Positions 46,192-55,948 of a DNA stretch of 64,000 bases are shown here, piece by piece. Origin of the DNA: an uncultured Shimia sp. (GTDB lineage Bacteria > Pseudomonadota > Alphaproteobacteria > Rhodobacterales > Rhodobacteraceae); assembly GCF_947498095.1 (NCBI RefSeq), contig NZ_CANMJE010000002.1, positions 62,001-126,000 on the forward strand, written 5' to 3'. Positions within the stretch are counted from its first letter, which is position 1; every line of letters starts with the position of its first letter. The position numbers and the translations under genes are program-made. The notes beneath the pieces are model-generated. The model was not told the origin of the DNA. It was given only the letters and a program-made list of their open reading frames with translations, and searched no databases.

Positions 46192-47880
46192 ATGGCGAAC
46201 TCCATTCGCTCCTTTCTGAAGGACAGCGCAAAAGATGCGGCAGAGACCTGCCGTGGCGGTTGGCATGTGCTTGTCGAAAAGGGACCAAGCCAGTTTCAAT
46301 TCTGGCTGATCAGCCTAGTTATTGGCGTCTGTGCAGGGTTTGCCGCCTTGGGGTTTCGCAAAGCGATCGACTGGCTGCAATCGACCCTCTATGGCACCGA
46401 TGACCTGACACATCTGCACAGTTTTGCGGGCGGTTTGCCTTGGTACTGGCTGGTCATCATTCCAACCATAGGCGGTTTGATCGTCGGCCTAATCCTGCAC
46501 CGGTTTACGCCAGACGGGCGTGTGCGTTCCGTTGCGGATGTAATCGAAGGTTCTGCCCTGCGCGAGGGGAGGGTCGAGCGCACAGCTGGCGTCGCCTCTG
46601 CCTTTGCCTCACTCATCACGCTCAGCTCCGGCGGCTCAACGGGCCGAGAAGGGCCCGTGGTGCACATGGCTGGTGTGATCTCGACCTGGGTCAGCAACTG
46701 GATCCGCGCCGACGGCATCACCGGGCGCGATCTTTTGGGATGTGCCGTGGCCGCAGGGGTGTCTGCGTCGTTCAACGCGCCGATTGCCGGGGCCTTGTTC
46801 GCGCTTGAAGTGGTGTTACGCCACTTTGCGGTCCACGCCTTTGCACCGATCACCATCGCAGCCGTGTCCGGAACCGTGATTTCCCGGCTGGAATTTGGTA
46901 ATGTCACTGAATTTCACCTGCCAGACACCACGCAATTGCAGTTCTACCAGGAGCTGCCCGCCTTTCTGCTTCTCGGAGGGCTTTGCGGGTTTGTGGCCGT
47001 GGCTTTGATGTGGACCATTTTCTGGTCCGAGGACATGGCAAACCATATTCAGGACCGCACGGGTCTGCCGAGGTGGCTGCGCCCTGCAATATCGGGCGCC
47101 ATGCTGGGCGGGCTGGCGATCTGGTTCCCGCATATCATCGGCGTTGGATACGAGACGACTTCGGCGGCGCTGACCGGCGAGCTTTTGATGCACGAGGCAA
47201 TCGTGTTCTGCGTGCTCAAGGTTGTTGCTGTTTCTATTACGATGGCTGGGCGCATGGGTGGTGGGGTATTCTCACCTGCGTTGATGGTCGGGGCTTTGAC
47301 CGGGCTGTCTTTTGGTTTGGTGGCCACCAGTATTTTCCCCGAAGTCTCCGGGACTGTAACGCTTTATGCCCTAGCAGGGACAGGCGCCGTCGCCGCCGCC
47401 GTGCTGGGCGCACCGATCTCAACAACGCTGATTGTGTTCGAGTTGACGGGCGACTGGCAAACCGGCCTTGCGGTTCTGGTCAGCGTATCGATCTCTACGG
47501 CGCTCGGCTCGCGCCTCGTGGACAGGTCGTTCTTCCTCACACAGCTGGAACGACGCAATGTGCACGTGGCGGCCGGGCCTCAGGCCTATCTTTTGTGCAT
47601 GTTCCGTGTTGCTGCGATCATGCGGGGCAAAGAGGACCCCACATGCGCCCCGGAAGGGGCATGCTGGGAGATGGTCGAGGATGGGGTGTATGTTGACGGC
47701 AACGCCACACTGGAAGCTGCGATGCCGATCTTTGACAAAGCGGGTGTGGCCTTTATCCCGGTTGTGACTTTGGCGGGCGAAGGCCAACCGCCCGAGTTGT
47801 GGGGGGCGTTACACCACGTGGATGCACTCAAGGCCTATAACCGTGCTTTGGCAGCGACGGCTGCCGAAGAGCACAGTTAG
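46192..47880 (+). CDS. ClC-family chloride channel/transporter
   Basis: The 562-residue protein has the ClC membrane fold (about 30-440) and a C-terminal CBS-like remnant (about 470-555). The gating Glu is E153 in STGREGPVVH. The pore Phe motif is GGVFSPAL. At the position of the internal proton Glu of E. coli ClC (E203) there is Val (ALEVV, E206-V207), as in eukaryotic ClC channels. The GSGIP selectivity motif is not recognisable in its usual form. Chloride or another anion could be carried; whether it is a channel or an exchanger is open. Confidence 0.9.
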   Translation: MANSIRSFLKDSAKDAAETCRGGWHVLVEKGPSQFQFWLISLVIGVCAGFAALGFRKAIDWLQSTLYGTDDLTHLHSFAGGLPWYWLVIIPTIGGLIVGLILHRFTPDGRVRSVADVIEGSALREGRVERTAGVASAFASLITLSSGGSTGREGPVVHMAGVISTWVSNWIRADGITGRDLLGCAVAAGVSASFNAPIAGALFALEVVLRHFAVHAFAPITIAAVSGTVISRLEFGNVTEFHLPDTTQLQFYQELPAFLLLGGLCGFVAVALMWTIFWSEDMANHIQDRTGLPRWLRPAISGAMLGGLAIWFPHIIGVGYETTSAALTGELLMHEAIVFCVLKVVAVSITMAGRMGGGVFSPALMVGALTGLSFGLVATSIFPEVSGTVTLYALAGTGAVAAAVLGAPISTTLIVFELTGDWQTGLAVLVSVSISTALGSRLVDRSFFLTQLERRNVHVAAGPQAYLLCMFRVAAIMRGKEDPTCAPEGACWEMVEDGVYVDGNATLEAAMPIFDKAGVAFIPVVTLAGEGQPPELWGALHHVDALKAYNRALAATAAEEHS

Positions 47881-47891
47881 AAGCATAGACC

Positions 47892-48236
47892 TCAGATTCG
47901 TTCTACGGCCACGGTGTCGTCGGTGTAAAAGGCCAGATGGTCCTTGATCCGTGCCACGTCTTCTTTTGGGGTTTCATAACTCCAGACCTAGTTGGTTAGG
48001 GTCTGGCTTTTTGTGACAATCGAGAAATAGCTGGCGTCACCCTTCCACGGGCAGTGGCTGCTGTGATCCGTGCGGTCTAGAAAGGCCGTGGCGATGTCCT
48101 CGCGGGGGAAATAGATCACGGGTGCATAGTCCCCCTCGGTGAGTTCCAGCGCGTTCTGGCTTTCGCCCAAGACCGCGCCACCTGCGCGGACAGACCAGGT
48201 GCCTTCGGCTTTGCGGATGGTAATCTTTGGTGCCAT
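47892..48236 (-). pseudogene. DUF427 protein gene interrupted by an in-frame TAG
   Basis: From the ATG at 48236 the frame encodes a DUF427 protein (MAPKITIRKAEGTWSV, YFPREDI, CPWKGDASYFSI) until TAG at 47988-47990. Without any frame change it then resumes VWSYETPKEDVARIKDHLAF and runs to TGA at 47892, giving the normal family length of about 114 residues. The WSYETP motif is part of DUF427. So the gene has a nonsense mutation at codon 83, or a base error in the assembly. One base change from GAG, CAG or AAG would explain it. Confidence 0.85.
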
Positions 48237-48278
48237 GAGATGCGCCCCTCTTTGATGGTTGGACTGGGCTCAATCCGG

Positions 48279-50084
48279 TCAGAGTGGCGCAGTGGCGCGA
48301 TCCAACCATAATTGCGTGTCTTTTGCCAGTCGCGGCGCCAGAATCTGACGGCACGTCGCGTGGTAGGCGTTGATCCACGCAATTTCATCTTTGCTCAAGA
48401 GTGTCTGCTCAATCAGGCGGCGATCAATCGGGCACCACGTGAGATTGCGAAACTGCAGCATCTGGCGATGTGCGTCACCGCCGGCCAATTGCGGCGCATC
48501 TTCTACGACAATGAGGTTCTCTATGCGGATGCCAAAGGCGCCAGGACGATAGTACCCGGGCTCGTTCGACAGGATCATCCCCGGTTGAAGCGGCACATCA
48601 GAGACACGGCTAAGGCGTTGCGGGCCTTCGTGGACACAAAGGAACACGCCAACACCGTGGCCCAAACCATGGTCAAAATCCTGCCCGGCCTGCCACAAGG
48701 GCGCACGGCCGATGGCTTCAATGTGTTGACCGGCAAGACCCTTGGGCCAGCGCAGCTCAGACACAGCGATCATCCCTTGCAGTACGCGGGTAAAGGCGGC
48801 TTTTTCCTCCGCACCCACGTCGCCGACGGGCAGGGTGCGCGTGATGTCGGTCGTGCCGTCCAGATATTGCCCGCCACTGTCCAGCACAACCAGATCACCA
48901 TTCGCCAAAGTGCGGTTGGTTTCATGGGTCACGCGGTAGTGGATCACCGCCCCATGTGGGCCAGAGCCGGCGATGGTGTCAAAGCTGATGTCCAGCAGAG
49001 CGTTGGTGTCTCGGCGACACTGTTCTAACCGGGTCACCAGGTCGATCTCGGTGATGCCTGTGGTCGCGTTGTCATCGTACCAGTGCAGGAACGTGCACAT
49101 GGCGGCACCGTCACGCAGATGGGCCTCAGTCGTGGCGGCAATCTCGGCCTCGGATTTCCGGGCTTTGTGTAGAACACAAGGATCTTTGCCAAAAGCCACG
49201 GAAACCTTGTTCAGCGTCGCAAGCTCCCGGATCCACTCGGGCGCGCTGGCCTTGTCGAGACGCAAGGTTCCATTGCTCTTGGCGATCTGAGCCTCGAACT
49301 GATCAATTGGCTTGATGGTTACTTGGGATCCCAGGTGCGCGTGCAGCTCATCGTTCAGCTTTCGATCATTGATGAACAGTGTGACGAGGCCGCTGTCATA
49401 GAGAAAGGCAAAGCAATGTGGCACCGGGTTGCGAGGAATATCTGAGCCGCGGATGTTCAAGAGCCAGGCAATCGAGTCCGGCAGGGTCAGGACCACAGCG
49501 GTATGGCCAGCTTTGCGCAGTTCCGCACCAAGGCGCTTGCGCTTGCTCGCATGATCTTCTCCGGAAAGCTCGTCAGGATAGACGCTAACCCTGCCGACCG
49601 GTGGTTCAGGCTGGTCCGGCCATTTGTTGCCAATCGGGTCCTCGTAAGAGGCAAGTGTGATGCCGCTGCCATCCAGCGCATTGCGCAGGTCCTCGATCTC
49701 TTTAATGGTATGGAACCACGGATCAATACCAATTTCCCCACCCTCGGGCAGGTGCTCTTTCAGCCAGTCGGCCAGCTTGACCTCTGGCCAGTTGACCGGG
49801 GTGAAATGATCCAGATCGACCTGTTCGCGCACCTGTTCGCGGTAACGCCCATCGACAAACACACCGGCAACGTCTGGCAGAACGGCACAAAATCCGGCTG
49901 AGCCTGTGAACCCGGTGAGCCAGGCCAGCCGCTCGTCACGGGGCGCCACGTACTCGCCCTGATAAGCATCGGTACGCGGCACCAACAGCCCCTTGGTACC
50001 ACCCGAAAGCATGTATTCGCGCACCGTGGCCAGTCGCTCATGCCCTTTGGACGGATCGGATGTGGTCTCGAAACTCTGAAACAT
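48279..50084 (-). CDS. M24 aminopeptidase P family protein
   Basis: The 601-residue protein has two creatinase-like N-domains and a C-terminal pita-bread metallopeptidase domain. Metal ligands are visible in VVLDSGGQYLDGTTDITRT (two Asp), GLGHGVGVF (His), SNEPGYY (Glu) and IRIENLIVV (Glu). It removes N-terminal residues before proline. The start at 50084 (MFQSFETTSD) is chosen; a longer frame translates the intergenic repeat (PEYFWQYE) and is spurious. Confidence 0.93.
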   Translation of the reverse strand: MFQSFETTSDPSKGHERLATVREYMLSGGTKGLLVPRTDAYQGEYVAPRDERLAWLTGFTGSAGFCAVLPDVAGVFVDGRYREQVREQVDLDHFTPVNWPEVKLADWLKEHLPEGGEIGIDPWFHTIKEIEDLRNALDGSGITLASYEDPIGNKWPDQPEPPVGRVSVYPDELSGEDHASKRKRLGAELRKAGHTAVVLTLPDSIAWLLNIRGSDIPRNPVPHCFAFLYDSGLVTLFINDRKLNDELHAHLGSQVTIKPIDQFEAQIAKSNGTLRLDKASAPEWIRELATLNKVSVAFGKDPCVLHKARKSEAEIAATTEAHLRDGAAMCTFLHWYDDNATTGITEIDLVTRLEQCRRDTNALLDISFDTIAGSGPHGAVIHYRVTHETNRTLANGDLVVLDSGGQYLDGTTDITRTLPVGDVGAEEKAAFTRVLQGMIAVSELRWPKGLAGQHIEAIGRAPLWQAGQDFDHGLGHGVGVFLCVHEGPQRLSRVSDVPLQPGMILSNEPGYYRPGAFGIRIENLIVVEDAPQLAGGDAHRQMLQFRNLTWCPIDRRLIEQTLLSKDEIAWINAYHATCRQILAPRLAKDTQLWLDRATAPL

Positions 50085-50107
50085 GGGGCCCCTCAAGCTC
50101 AAATCAT

Positions 50108-50181
50108 CTTCGTATTGCCAAAAATACTCCGGGGTGAATTGGCACCGGACCTGCTCCGGGGCCAAGAGGGGCGGCGCCCCT
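50108..50181 (-). repeat. Three-hairpin intergenic repeat, copy E
   Basis: Read on the minus strand: stem 1 GGGGC-GCC-GCCCC (50080-50068 side of the pair, positions 50068-50080 +100: 50168-50180), stem 2 CCGGA/TCCGG (50145-50159), stem 3 GTATT/AATAC (50112-50127). It fills the gap between cobT and the M24 gene, with the core pointing at the M24 start. Confidence 0.75.
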
Positions 50182-52055
50182 TAGCCGACGCGTTTCATGC
50201 CCAGAACACGCGCGCGCTTTCGGGGATCACTGTCAAACAGGCTGGCCAATTGTTCGGTCATGGCGCCCGCAAGTTGCTCAACATCCGTGATCGTCACAGC
50301 GCGTTCGTAATAGCGGGTGACGTCGTGACCGATCCCAATCGCCAGCAACTCAACTTGCTTGCGTTTCTCGACCATTGCGATGACGTCGCGCAGGTGTTTT
50401 TCCAAGTAATTTGCAGGGTTTACCGAAAGCGTCGAGTCATCCACCGGGGCACCATCCGAGATCACCATCAGAATCTTGCGCACTTCGGGGCGGCCGATCA
50501 TACGGCGATGCGCCCATTCCAGCGCCTCGCCGTCGATGTTCTCTTTCAGCAAGCCTTCTTTCATCATCAGCCCCAGGTTGGGACGGGTCCGGCGCCAGGG
50601 CGCATCGGCGGATTTATAGATGATGTGACGCAGATCGTTCAGGCGCCCGGGCTGTTGTGGACGCCCTTCATTCAGCCAGTTTTCACGGCTTTGGCCGCCT
50701 TTCCACGCGCGGGTGGTAAAGCCGAGGATCTCGACCTTGACGTTGCAGCGTTCCAGCGTGCGCGCCAGAACGTCGGCACAGATCGCCGCGATGGAAATCG
50801 GGCGACCGCGCATTGAGCCTGAGTTGTCCAGTAAGAGCGTCACAACGGTATCGCGGAACTCGGTGTCTTTTTCCTGTTTGAACGACAGGGGCGTCGTGGG
50901 GTTGGCGACAACGCGCGCCAGACGACCGGCGTCCAGAATGCCCTCTTCAAGGTCAAATTCCCAAGACCGGTTCTGTTGCGCTTGCAAGCGGCGTTGCAGT
51001 TTGTTGGCCAGCCGCGACACCGCACCCTTCAGGGGTTCCAGTTGTTGGTCCAGATAAGCCCGCAGACGTTCCAGTTCGACAGGTTCTGCCAGATCTTCAG
51101 CAGCGATTTCCTCGTCAAATTCGGTCTCGAACACCACATAGTCGGGATCAGCTTCCGAGATGGGCTGAGGGGCAGGGGGCTCAAGCGGCGCCTCGCCCTC
51201 GGGCATCTCCATCTCGTCGCCCATTTCCTCGTCGGCCATTTCGTCCATCGAGACCTGCGCCTCGGACATATCTTGCTGCTCTTCCTGCGATTGCTCTGGG
51301 TTGGCTTCGGATTCGTCATCCTGGCTGTCGTCATTTCCGGAGGAATCCGGATCGTCCTGATCTTGAGAGTCCTCGGCGTCGTCTTCCTGATCCTCGTCTT
51401 CGGCGTCCGGGTCATCGCCCAGTTGGTCGCCATAGCCGAGATCATCAATGACCTGACGGGCAAAGCGCGCAAAGGCCTGTTGATCCGACAGCATCTCATT
51501 GAGATCGCCCAGCGTGTCGCCGGCGTTCTGTTCGATATAGCCCTGCCAGAGGTTCATCACGTTAGAGGCGGCGGGCGGCATATCGCGGCCTGTGGCGAGG
51601 TGGCGGATCAGGTAGCCAGCGGCCACCGACAAGGGCGCGTCCGACGCATCCTTGATCTGGTCATAGCCCCGCCCGCGTGCCTCGTGTTCGATCTTGGCGT
51701 CGATATTGCCCGCGGTGCCCGGCATGTCGCGTGCCCCCATGGCTTCGCAGCGGGCAGTTTCCATCGATTCATACAACTCACGCGCCATGCCATCACCCGG
51801 CGCGTATTTCGCATGCATGGCCCCGTCGTGGTATTTTACCTTAAGGGCCAGAGCATCCGCTGTGCCGCGCGCCAGCAAAACCTCGTCGCGCGTCATCCGG
51901 CGCGACACCTGTGGCAGACGCATCTGCTCACCCGACACGCCCGAGGGATCAACCGTGTAGGTGACGCTCAGCTCAGCGTCATTGGCCATGACTTTGGTGG
52001 CTTCGGCCAGCGCCTTTTTGAACGGATCGGCGGGGTTGTCGGTCGGTTTTTTCAT
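50181..52055 (-). CDS. cobT: Cobaltochelatase subunit CobT
   Basis: The 624-residue protein has an N-terminal CobT domain, a very acidic Asp/Glu/Gln-rich linker (about 205-300), and a C-terminal vWA domain with the MIDAS motif DNSGSMRG near 410. With CobS (AAA+) and CobN it inserts cobalt into hydrogenobyrinate a,c-diamide in the aerobic B12 pathway. Its start overlaps the upstream racemase-like gene by ATGA. Confidence 0.96.
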   Translation of the reverse strand: MKKPTDNPADPFKKALAEATKVMANDAELSVTYTVDPSGVSGEQMRLPQVSRRMTRDEVLLARGTADALALKVKYHDGAMHAKYAPGDGMARELYESMETARCEAMGARDMPGTAGNIDAKIEHEARGRGYDQIKDASDAPLSVAAGYLIRHLATGRDMPPAASNVMNLWQGYIEQNAGDTLGDLNEMLSDQQAFARFARQVIDDLGYGDQLGDDPDAEDEDQEDDAEDSQDQDDPDSSGNDDSQDDESEANPEQSQEEQQDMSEAQVSMDEMADEEMGDEMEMPEGEAPLEPPAPQPISEADPDYVVFETEFDEEIAAEDLAEPVELERLRAYLDQQLEPLKGAVSRLANKLQRRLQAQQNRSWEFDLEEGILDAGRLARVVANPTTPLSFKQEKDTEFRDTVVTLLLDNSGSMRGRPISIAAICADVLARTLERCNVKVEILGFTTRAWKGGQSRENWLNEGRPQQPGRLNDLRHIIYKSADAPWRRTRPNLGLMMKEGLLKENIDGEALEWAHRRMIGRPEVRKILMVISDGAPVDDSTLSVNPANYLEKHLRDVIAMVEKRKQVELLAIGIGHDVTRYYERAVTITDVEQLAGAMTEQLASLFDSDPRKRARVLGMKRVG

Positions 52056-52768
52056 CGCGATACTGCCACGTCTTCTAGGTTTGTCCGTCCGGTTGCAAGA
52101 TCGGCGAGGACCGCCACATGCACATCCAGCGCGTCGATTACTGTATAGTCGGTTTCTCGCCCGTCAAAGGCCAAGTTGAGGTCGGTGCCTGCAAGCACAA
52201 CGGCATCCGCCCCTTCATTGTGCACAAGCCGGGCGCCTGCGTCGAGGAACGTGGTGCGCTGTGCATCGGTGCAGTGGCCGGAAACGGCCATGTCCTGATA
52301 GGTCTGGCCGAGGGTTTCAATATCGTCCTCAAGAGCCACGGCGCGGGTTTGCTCCAGTTGGCCATAAAGACCGCTGCGCATAACCACGCGGGTGCCAAGC
52401 AGGCCAACGGTGCCGAGACCCTGCGCCGCGAAATACGCATCCAGCGGCGTGACCGCCGAGACAAGCGGCAAAGACGAGAGGGGCACGGTCTGATCGAAAC
52501 AAAAATGTCCACCAAGCGAGGTGATCGCGGCACAGTCACAGCCTGCAGCCTTTAACCGGTCTATCAGCTTTGCATAGGTGCGTGCTTGGGTCTCACAGTC
52601 GTCAGCCAAGTTTGTGCGGATCAATTCCTCGACATCGGCATGAACAATGGTCAGCTCCAGCTTGCCGCCCTGTGCCTCCACCGCCGCCGTCAGGCGTTGG
52701 TAATAGACCACCGTGGCCGCAACACCGATGCCGCCGATCAGGCCGATATGGAGGGAAGGCTTTGTCAC
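52052..52768 (-). CDS. Asp/Glu racemase family protein lacking both catalytic cysteines
   Basis: The 238-residue protein has the family fold: [16 protein letters not shown] at the N-terminus and two pseudo-symmetric halves. At the first catalytic site (usually PCNTAH) it has ITSLGGHF with S84. At the second (usually GCTE) it has LAGTDLNL with G194. A two-Cys racemase mechanism is therefore not possible. It sits between cobS and cobT and is coupled to cobT by ATGA. A role in cobalamin synthesis is not known for the family. Confidence 0.8.
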   Translation of the reverse strand: MTKPSLHIGLIGGIGVAATVVYYQRLTAAVEAQGGKLELTIVHADVEELIRTNLADDCETQARTYAKLIDRLKAAGCDCAAITSLGGHFCFDQTVPLSSLPLVSAVTPLDAYFAAQGLGTVGLLGTRVVMRSGLYGQLEQTRAVALEDDIETLGQTYQDMAVSGHCTDAQRTTFLDAGARLVHNEGADAVVLAGTDLNLAFDGRETDYTVIDALDVHVAVLADLATGRTNLEDVAVSR

Positions 52769-52877
52769 GTGCAGATCCGGTGTCAGTTGTCATTCCGATT
52801 GGTCGGGACCTGCAAGGCTGTCAGCGTCCGGCCCGACGGGGTGGGCGTAGTGCGCCCGCCCTGTGAGGGGGCGGGTC

Positions 52878-52925
52878 GGGCGCTGCCCGGCGCCGCCGCA
52901 GGGCTTTTTGGGCGCCGAAAGGCGC
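52878..52925. other. GC-rich hairpin region after cobS
   Basis: GGGC-GCT-GCCC (52878-52888), identical to stem 1 of repeat copy A, is followed by GGCGCC-rich pairing and GCGCC-GAAA-GGCGC near the cobS stop. The conserved core of the three-hairpin repeat is missing, so it may be a decayed relative or just a cobS 3' structure. Confidence 0.35.
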
Positions 52926-52926
52926 G

Positions 52927-53913
52927 TCAGCCGAGGCTCACGCTCGCGGCACTTTCCGGCAGTTCCTCGTCAAAGAGGCGCTGGTAGAATTCGGCCACGG
53001 TCTGGCGTTCCAACTCGTCACATTTGTTGAGGAAGGTCAGGCGGAAGGCATAGCCGATGTCGCGGAAGATCTCGGCGTTTTCGGCCCAGGTGATGACGGT
53101 CCGCGGCGACATCACGGTCGACAGATCACCCGACATGAACGCGGTCCGCGTCAGGTCGGCGACAGTGACCATCTGATGCACTGTCTTACGGCCAGCCTCG
53201 GTGTTGTAATGTGGGTTCTTGGACAGAACGATATTGGTTTCGGCGTCGATCGACAGATAGTTCAGCGTCGCGACCAGCGACCACCGGTCCATCTGGGCTT
53301 GGTTGATCTGTTGGGTGCCGTGATAGAGGCCGGTCGTATCGCCAAGACCAACAGTGTTGGCGGTGGCGAACAGGCGAAAGTTCGGATGCGGCTTAATGAT
53401 TTCGTTCTGATCCAGAAGCGTCAGCTTGCCGTCGGTTTCCAGAACCCGCTGGATCACGAACATCACGTCGGCGCGACCGGCGTCATACTCATCAAAGACG
53501 ATGGCAACCGGGTTGCGCAGCGCCCATGGCAGGATGCCTTCGTGGAACTCGGTGACTTGCTTGCCGTCGCGCAGTTTGATCGCGTCTTTCCCGATCAGAT
53601 CGATCCGGCTGATGTGGCTGTCGAGGTTCACACGCACGGCGGGCCAGTTGAGGCGCGCAGCGACCTGTTCGATGTGGGTTGATTTCCCGGTGCCGTGATA
53701 GCCTTGGATCATCACGCGGCGATTGCGGGCAAAGCCGGCAAGGATGGCCATCGTGGTGTCCGGGTCAAACTTGTAGGTAGGGTCAACGTCCGGCACGCGG
53801 TCAGCCCGTTGGTCAAAGCCCTTTACCGTCATATCCGTGTCGATGCCGAACACGTCGCGCACCGAGATGTTTTCGGTGGGTTTTGCGTTGATATCGATCG
53901 TGCCGTCGGCCAT
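52927..53913 (-). CDS. cobS: Cobaltochelatase subunit CobS (AAA+ ATPase)
   Basis: The 328-residue MoxR-like AAA+ protein has Walker [10 protein letters not shown] at 71-79, Walker B VFDEYD near 139, and sensor-type ANTVGLGD. It forms the hexameric motor with CobT that drives cobalt insertion by CobN. cobN is not in this window. The start at 53913 gives the family N-terminus ([16 protein letters not shown]). It is divergent from the MBL gene over a 290-bp gap where I see no gene. Confidence 0.96.
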   Translation of the reverse strand: MADGTIDINAKPTENISVRDVFGIDTDMTVKGFDQRADRVPDVDPTYKFDPDTTMAILAGFARNRRVMIQGYHGTGKSTHIEQVAARLNWPAVRVNLDSHISRIDLIGKDAIKLRDGKQVTEFHEGILPWALRNPVAIVFDEYDAGRADVMFVIQRVLETDGKLTLLDQNEIIKPHPNFRLFATANTVGLGDTTGLYHGTQQINQAQMDRWSLVATLNYLSIDAETNIVLSKNPHYNTEAGRKTVHQMVTVADLTRTAFMSGDLSTVMSPRTVITWAENAEIFRDIGYAFRLTFLNKCDELERQTVAEFYQRLFDEELPESAASVSLG

Positions 53914-54203
53914 CTGTGTCGTCCTTCTATCTCGGGTATTAGCCCGGTCATGTTTTCATACCGGGATGTGGTGCCTCATTTCAGCGTCGACCACAAGGGG
54001 AATGCGGCGCGACGTCAGGTCGATATATGGCGCAATTCCGACCGACCTGTTCCGTCCAAAACACTTAGATCTTGCAGGCCAGTTGCAAAGGGCGGGCGAC
54101 GAAATTGCGTCGATTTTGAAGTGAGAGTGGAAGATAAAACGATGAAATTTGCCAAACGAAAGAAAAATCGATAATTTGAGAGTGCGAAACAGGGAAATGA
54201 ATT

Positions 54204-55268
54204 ATGAAAAGATCAAAACAACGTGTTTTGGGGGCGGCACTAATCGCACTCATGGGGGCAGTTTCGGGAGGGGCGCAGGCCGCGCCGTGCCTTGAGGTCG
54301 TGCTGACGGGGGTCCAAGGCGGGCCGCCAGTGTTTATGGGACAGGCAGGCGCGGGAACGCTTGTGCGCTACGGCTCAGAAGAGAACAATTGCTCTGACGT
54401 CTTGCTGCAATTTGATGCCGGTCGCGGCACGACTCAGCAGTTGTCAAAGATTGGTGTGCCTGCCGGCAAGATCACCGCGGTTTTCTTCTCGCATATCCAT
54501 TCGGATCACAGCGAAGGTTTGCCAGCGTTGATGCAACTGCGGTGGCACTTTAATTCTGCCGGACCCAAAGTTGACATGGTGTGTAGTGACGACGTGACAA
54601 CGCCCAAGGGCTACACGATGAGCTGCCGCGGGTTCGGGGAAAACATCGGTGCAGCCCTGATTGCGTCGGGAGAAATGGCGCAACGGCTTGCGGAAAATCC
54701 GAAACGGTTGCCCGGCGGGCCGTCAGAACTGTTAAATATCATGACCTTTGAAGCATCACCTGAGGCTCAGGTGGTTTGGTCGAAGGGCGATGTGACAGTG
54801 ACAGCGGTTCAATCGCGCCATGTTGCAGGGCATGCATCTTACCGGGTCGATAGTCCGGCAGGCAGCGTTGTGATTGGCGGAGACGCGGGTAATGACAAAC
54901 CTGCACCACCCCGTGACAGTTCAACCTCGGCCCAGGTTGAGGCTTTGGCACAGGGGGCCGACATTGTGGTGCATTCCGTGATTCATCCTGTGATGGGGCC
55001 GGATGGCACATCAGGGTTCCCGCCGCCGATTTATCACCGGCAGTCCACCGCCACCGATCTTGGCGCTATGTCTATGCGGGCAGGTGTCGCCAACCTGATG
55101 CTGACCCACCATATCCCCCCCTTGGGCGCTGCCCGACAGGGGCCGTACCCGATTGAAGGTGGCGGGCTGACGGCCGATGATTACGTCTCAGCGGTTCGGG
55201 ACAGTGGTTACGAAGGCAATGTCGTCATTGGCCCGGATCTGAGCAAACTGCGACTGGTGGCCGAGTAA
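54204..55268 (+). CDS. Periplasmic MBL-fold metallohydrolase
   Basis: The 354-residue protein has a Sec signal (about 1-26, AQA|AP), then a metallo-beta-lactamase fold with H97-x-H99-x-D101-H102 (SHIHSDHSEG), a later zinc His in SRHVAGHASY, GGDAGND and a C-terminal LTHHIPP. The layout is of the RNase Z / arylsulfatase-like group, but the signal peptide places it in the periplasm, so tRNA processing is excluded. Its substrate is unknown. A long stem-loop follows. Confidence 0.87.
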   Translation: MKRSKQRVLGAALIALMGAVSGGAQAAPCLEVVLTGVQGGPPVFMGQAGAGTLVRYGSEENNCSDVLLQFDAGRGTTQQLSKIGVPAGKITAVFFSHIHSDHSEGLPALMQLRWHFNSAGPKVDMVCSDDVTTPKGYTMSCRGFGENIGAALIASGEMAQRLAENPKRLPGGPSELLNIMTFEASPEAQVVWSKGDVTVTAVQSRHVAGHASYRVDSPAGSVVIGGDAGNDKPAPPRDSSTSAQVEALAQGADIVVHSVIHPVMGPDGTSGFPPPIYHRQSTATDLGAMSMRAGVANLMLTHHIPPLGAARQGPYPIEGGGLTADDYVSAVRDSGYEGNVVIGPDLSKLRLVAE

Positions 55269-55279
55269 CTTGCTGCTGT

Positions 55280-55313
55280 GGCCACGTGAGATTGTTGCAA
55301 TTCTCACGTGGCC
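55280..55313 (+). terminator. Long stem-loop after the MBL gene
   Basis: GGCCACGTGAGA pairs perfectly with TCTCACGTGGCC around a 10-nt loop. It is 11 bp after the stop. There is no immediate U-tract, though T-rich sequence follows at about 55322. Confidence 0.6.
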
Positions 55314-55382
55314 GTGCGCAGGGTTTAATTGTTTTCGGCGATCTCTGTCCGCATGTTGTGTGCAAGAAAAAGGAGAATGCCG

Positions 55383-55859
55383 ATGAACCGACGTGTGATG
55401 CTGACCGGACTGCTGGCGGGCGCAAGTTTGACACCGTTGCTGATGCGAGACGCCAAAGCAGCAAGCGAGGCGTTTGAGATTACGCGCACCGACGCAGAGT
55501 GGCGCGCGATGTTGTCGTCACTGGAATACAAAGTGATGCGCAAAGAGGGCACAGAGCGTGCCGGGTCTTCTCCGCTCGACAAAAACACGACCAAGGGTAA
55601 ATACACCTGCCGCGGCTGTGATCTGCCGCTTTACTCCAGCAAACACAAATACGACAGCGGCACCGGCTGGCCGAGTTTCTGGAAAGCGCTTCCCGATGCT
55701 ATCGCGACCAAGCCTGACCGGACGATTTGGGGCGTGCACACCGAATGTCATTGCCGCCGGTGCGGCAGCCATCTGGGGCACATCTTTGATGATGGCCCCA
55801 AACCGACGGGCAAACGTCACTGCATCAACGGGGTGAGTCTGGTCTTCGTTCCCACATAG
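55383..55859 (+). CDS. msrB: Exported methionine-R-sulfoxide reductase B
   Basis: The 158-residue protein has a twin-Arg start (MNRRVMLTGLLAGAS) and a signal to about residue 27. The MsrB domain has zinc ligands C76/C79 and C124/C127, the GTGWPSFW motif, and the catalytic Cys C147 in RHCINGVSLVF. It reduces methionine-R-sulfoxide in periplasmic proteins. The start at 55383 has AAGGAG 8 bp upstream. A Tat signal is inferred from the RR pair and the chain length. Confidence 0.92.
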   Translation: MNRRVMLTGLLAGASLTPLLMRDAKAASEAFEITRTDAEWRAMLSSLEYKVMRKEGTERAGSSPLDKNTTKGKYTCRGCDLPLYSSKHKYDSGTGWPSFWKALPDAIATKPDRTIWGVHTECHCRRCGSHLGHIFDDGPKPTGKRHCINGVSLVFVPT

Positions 55860-55948
55860 GAGTGAAATAAACTGCCCGCGGGTCTGCCTTTTTCCGGTTA
55901 ATTGGCTAGAGTGTCTGGAACGAGGATGACAGATCAACAGGGTTCAGG

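Noticed and set aside
53695-54174. 159-codon plus-strand ORF over the cobS start
   Set aside because: It is mostly antisense to cobS and has no family-like sequence.
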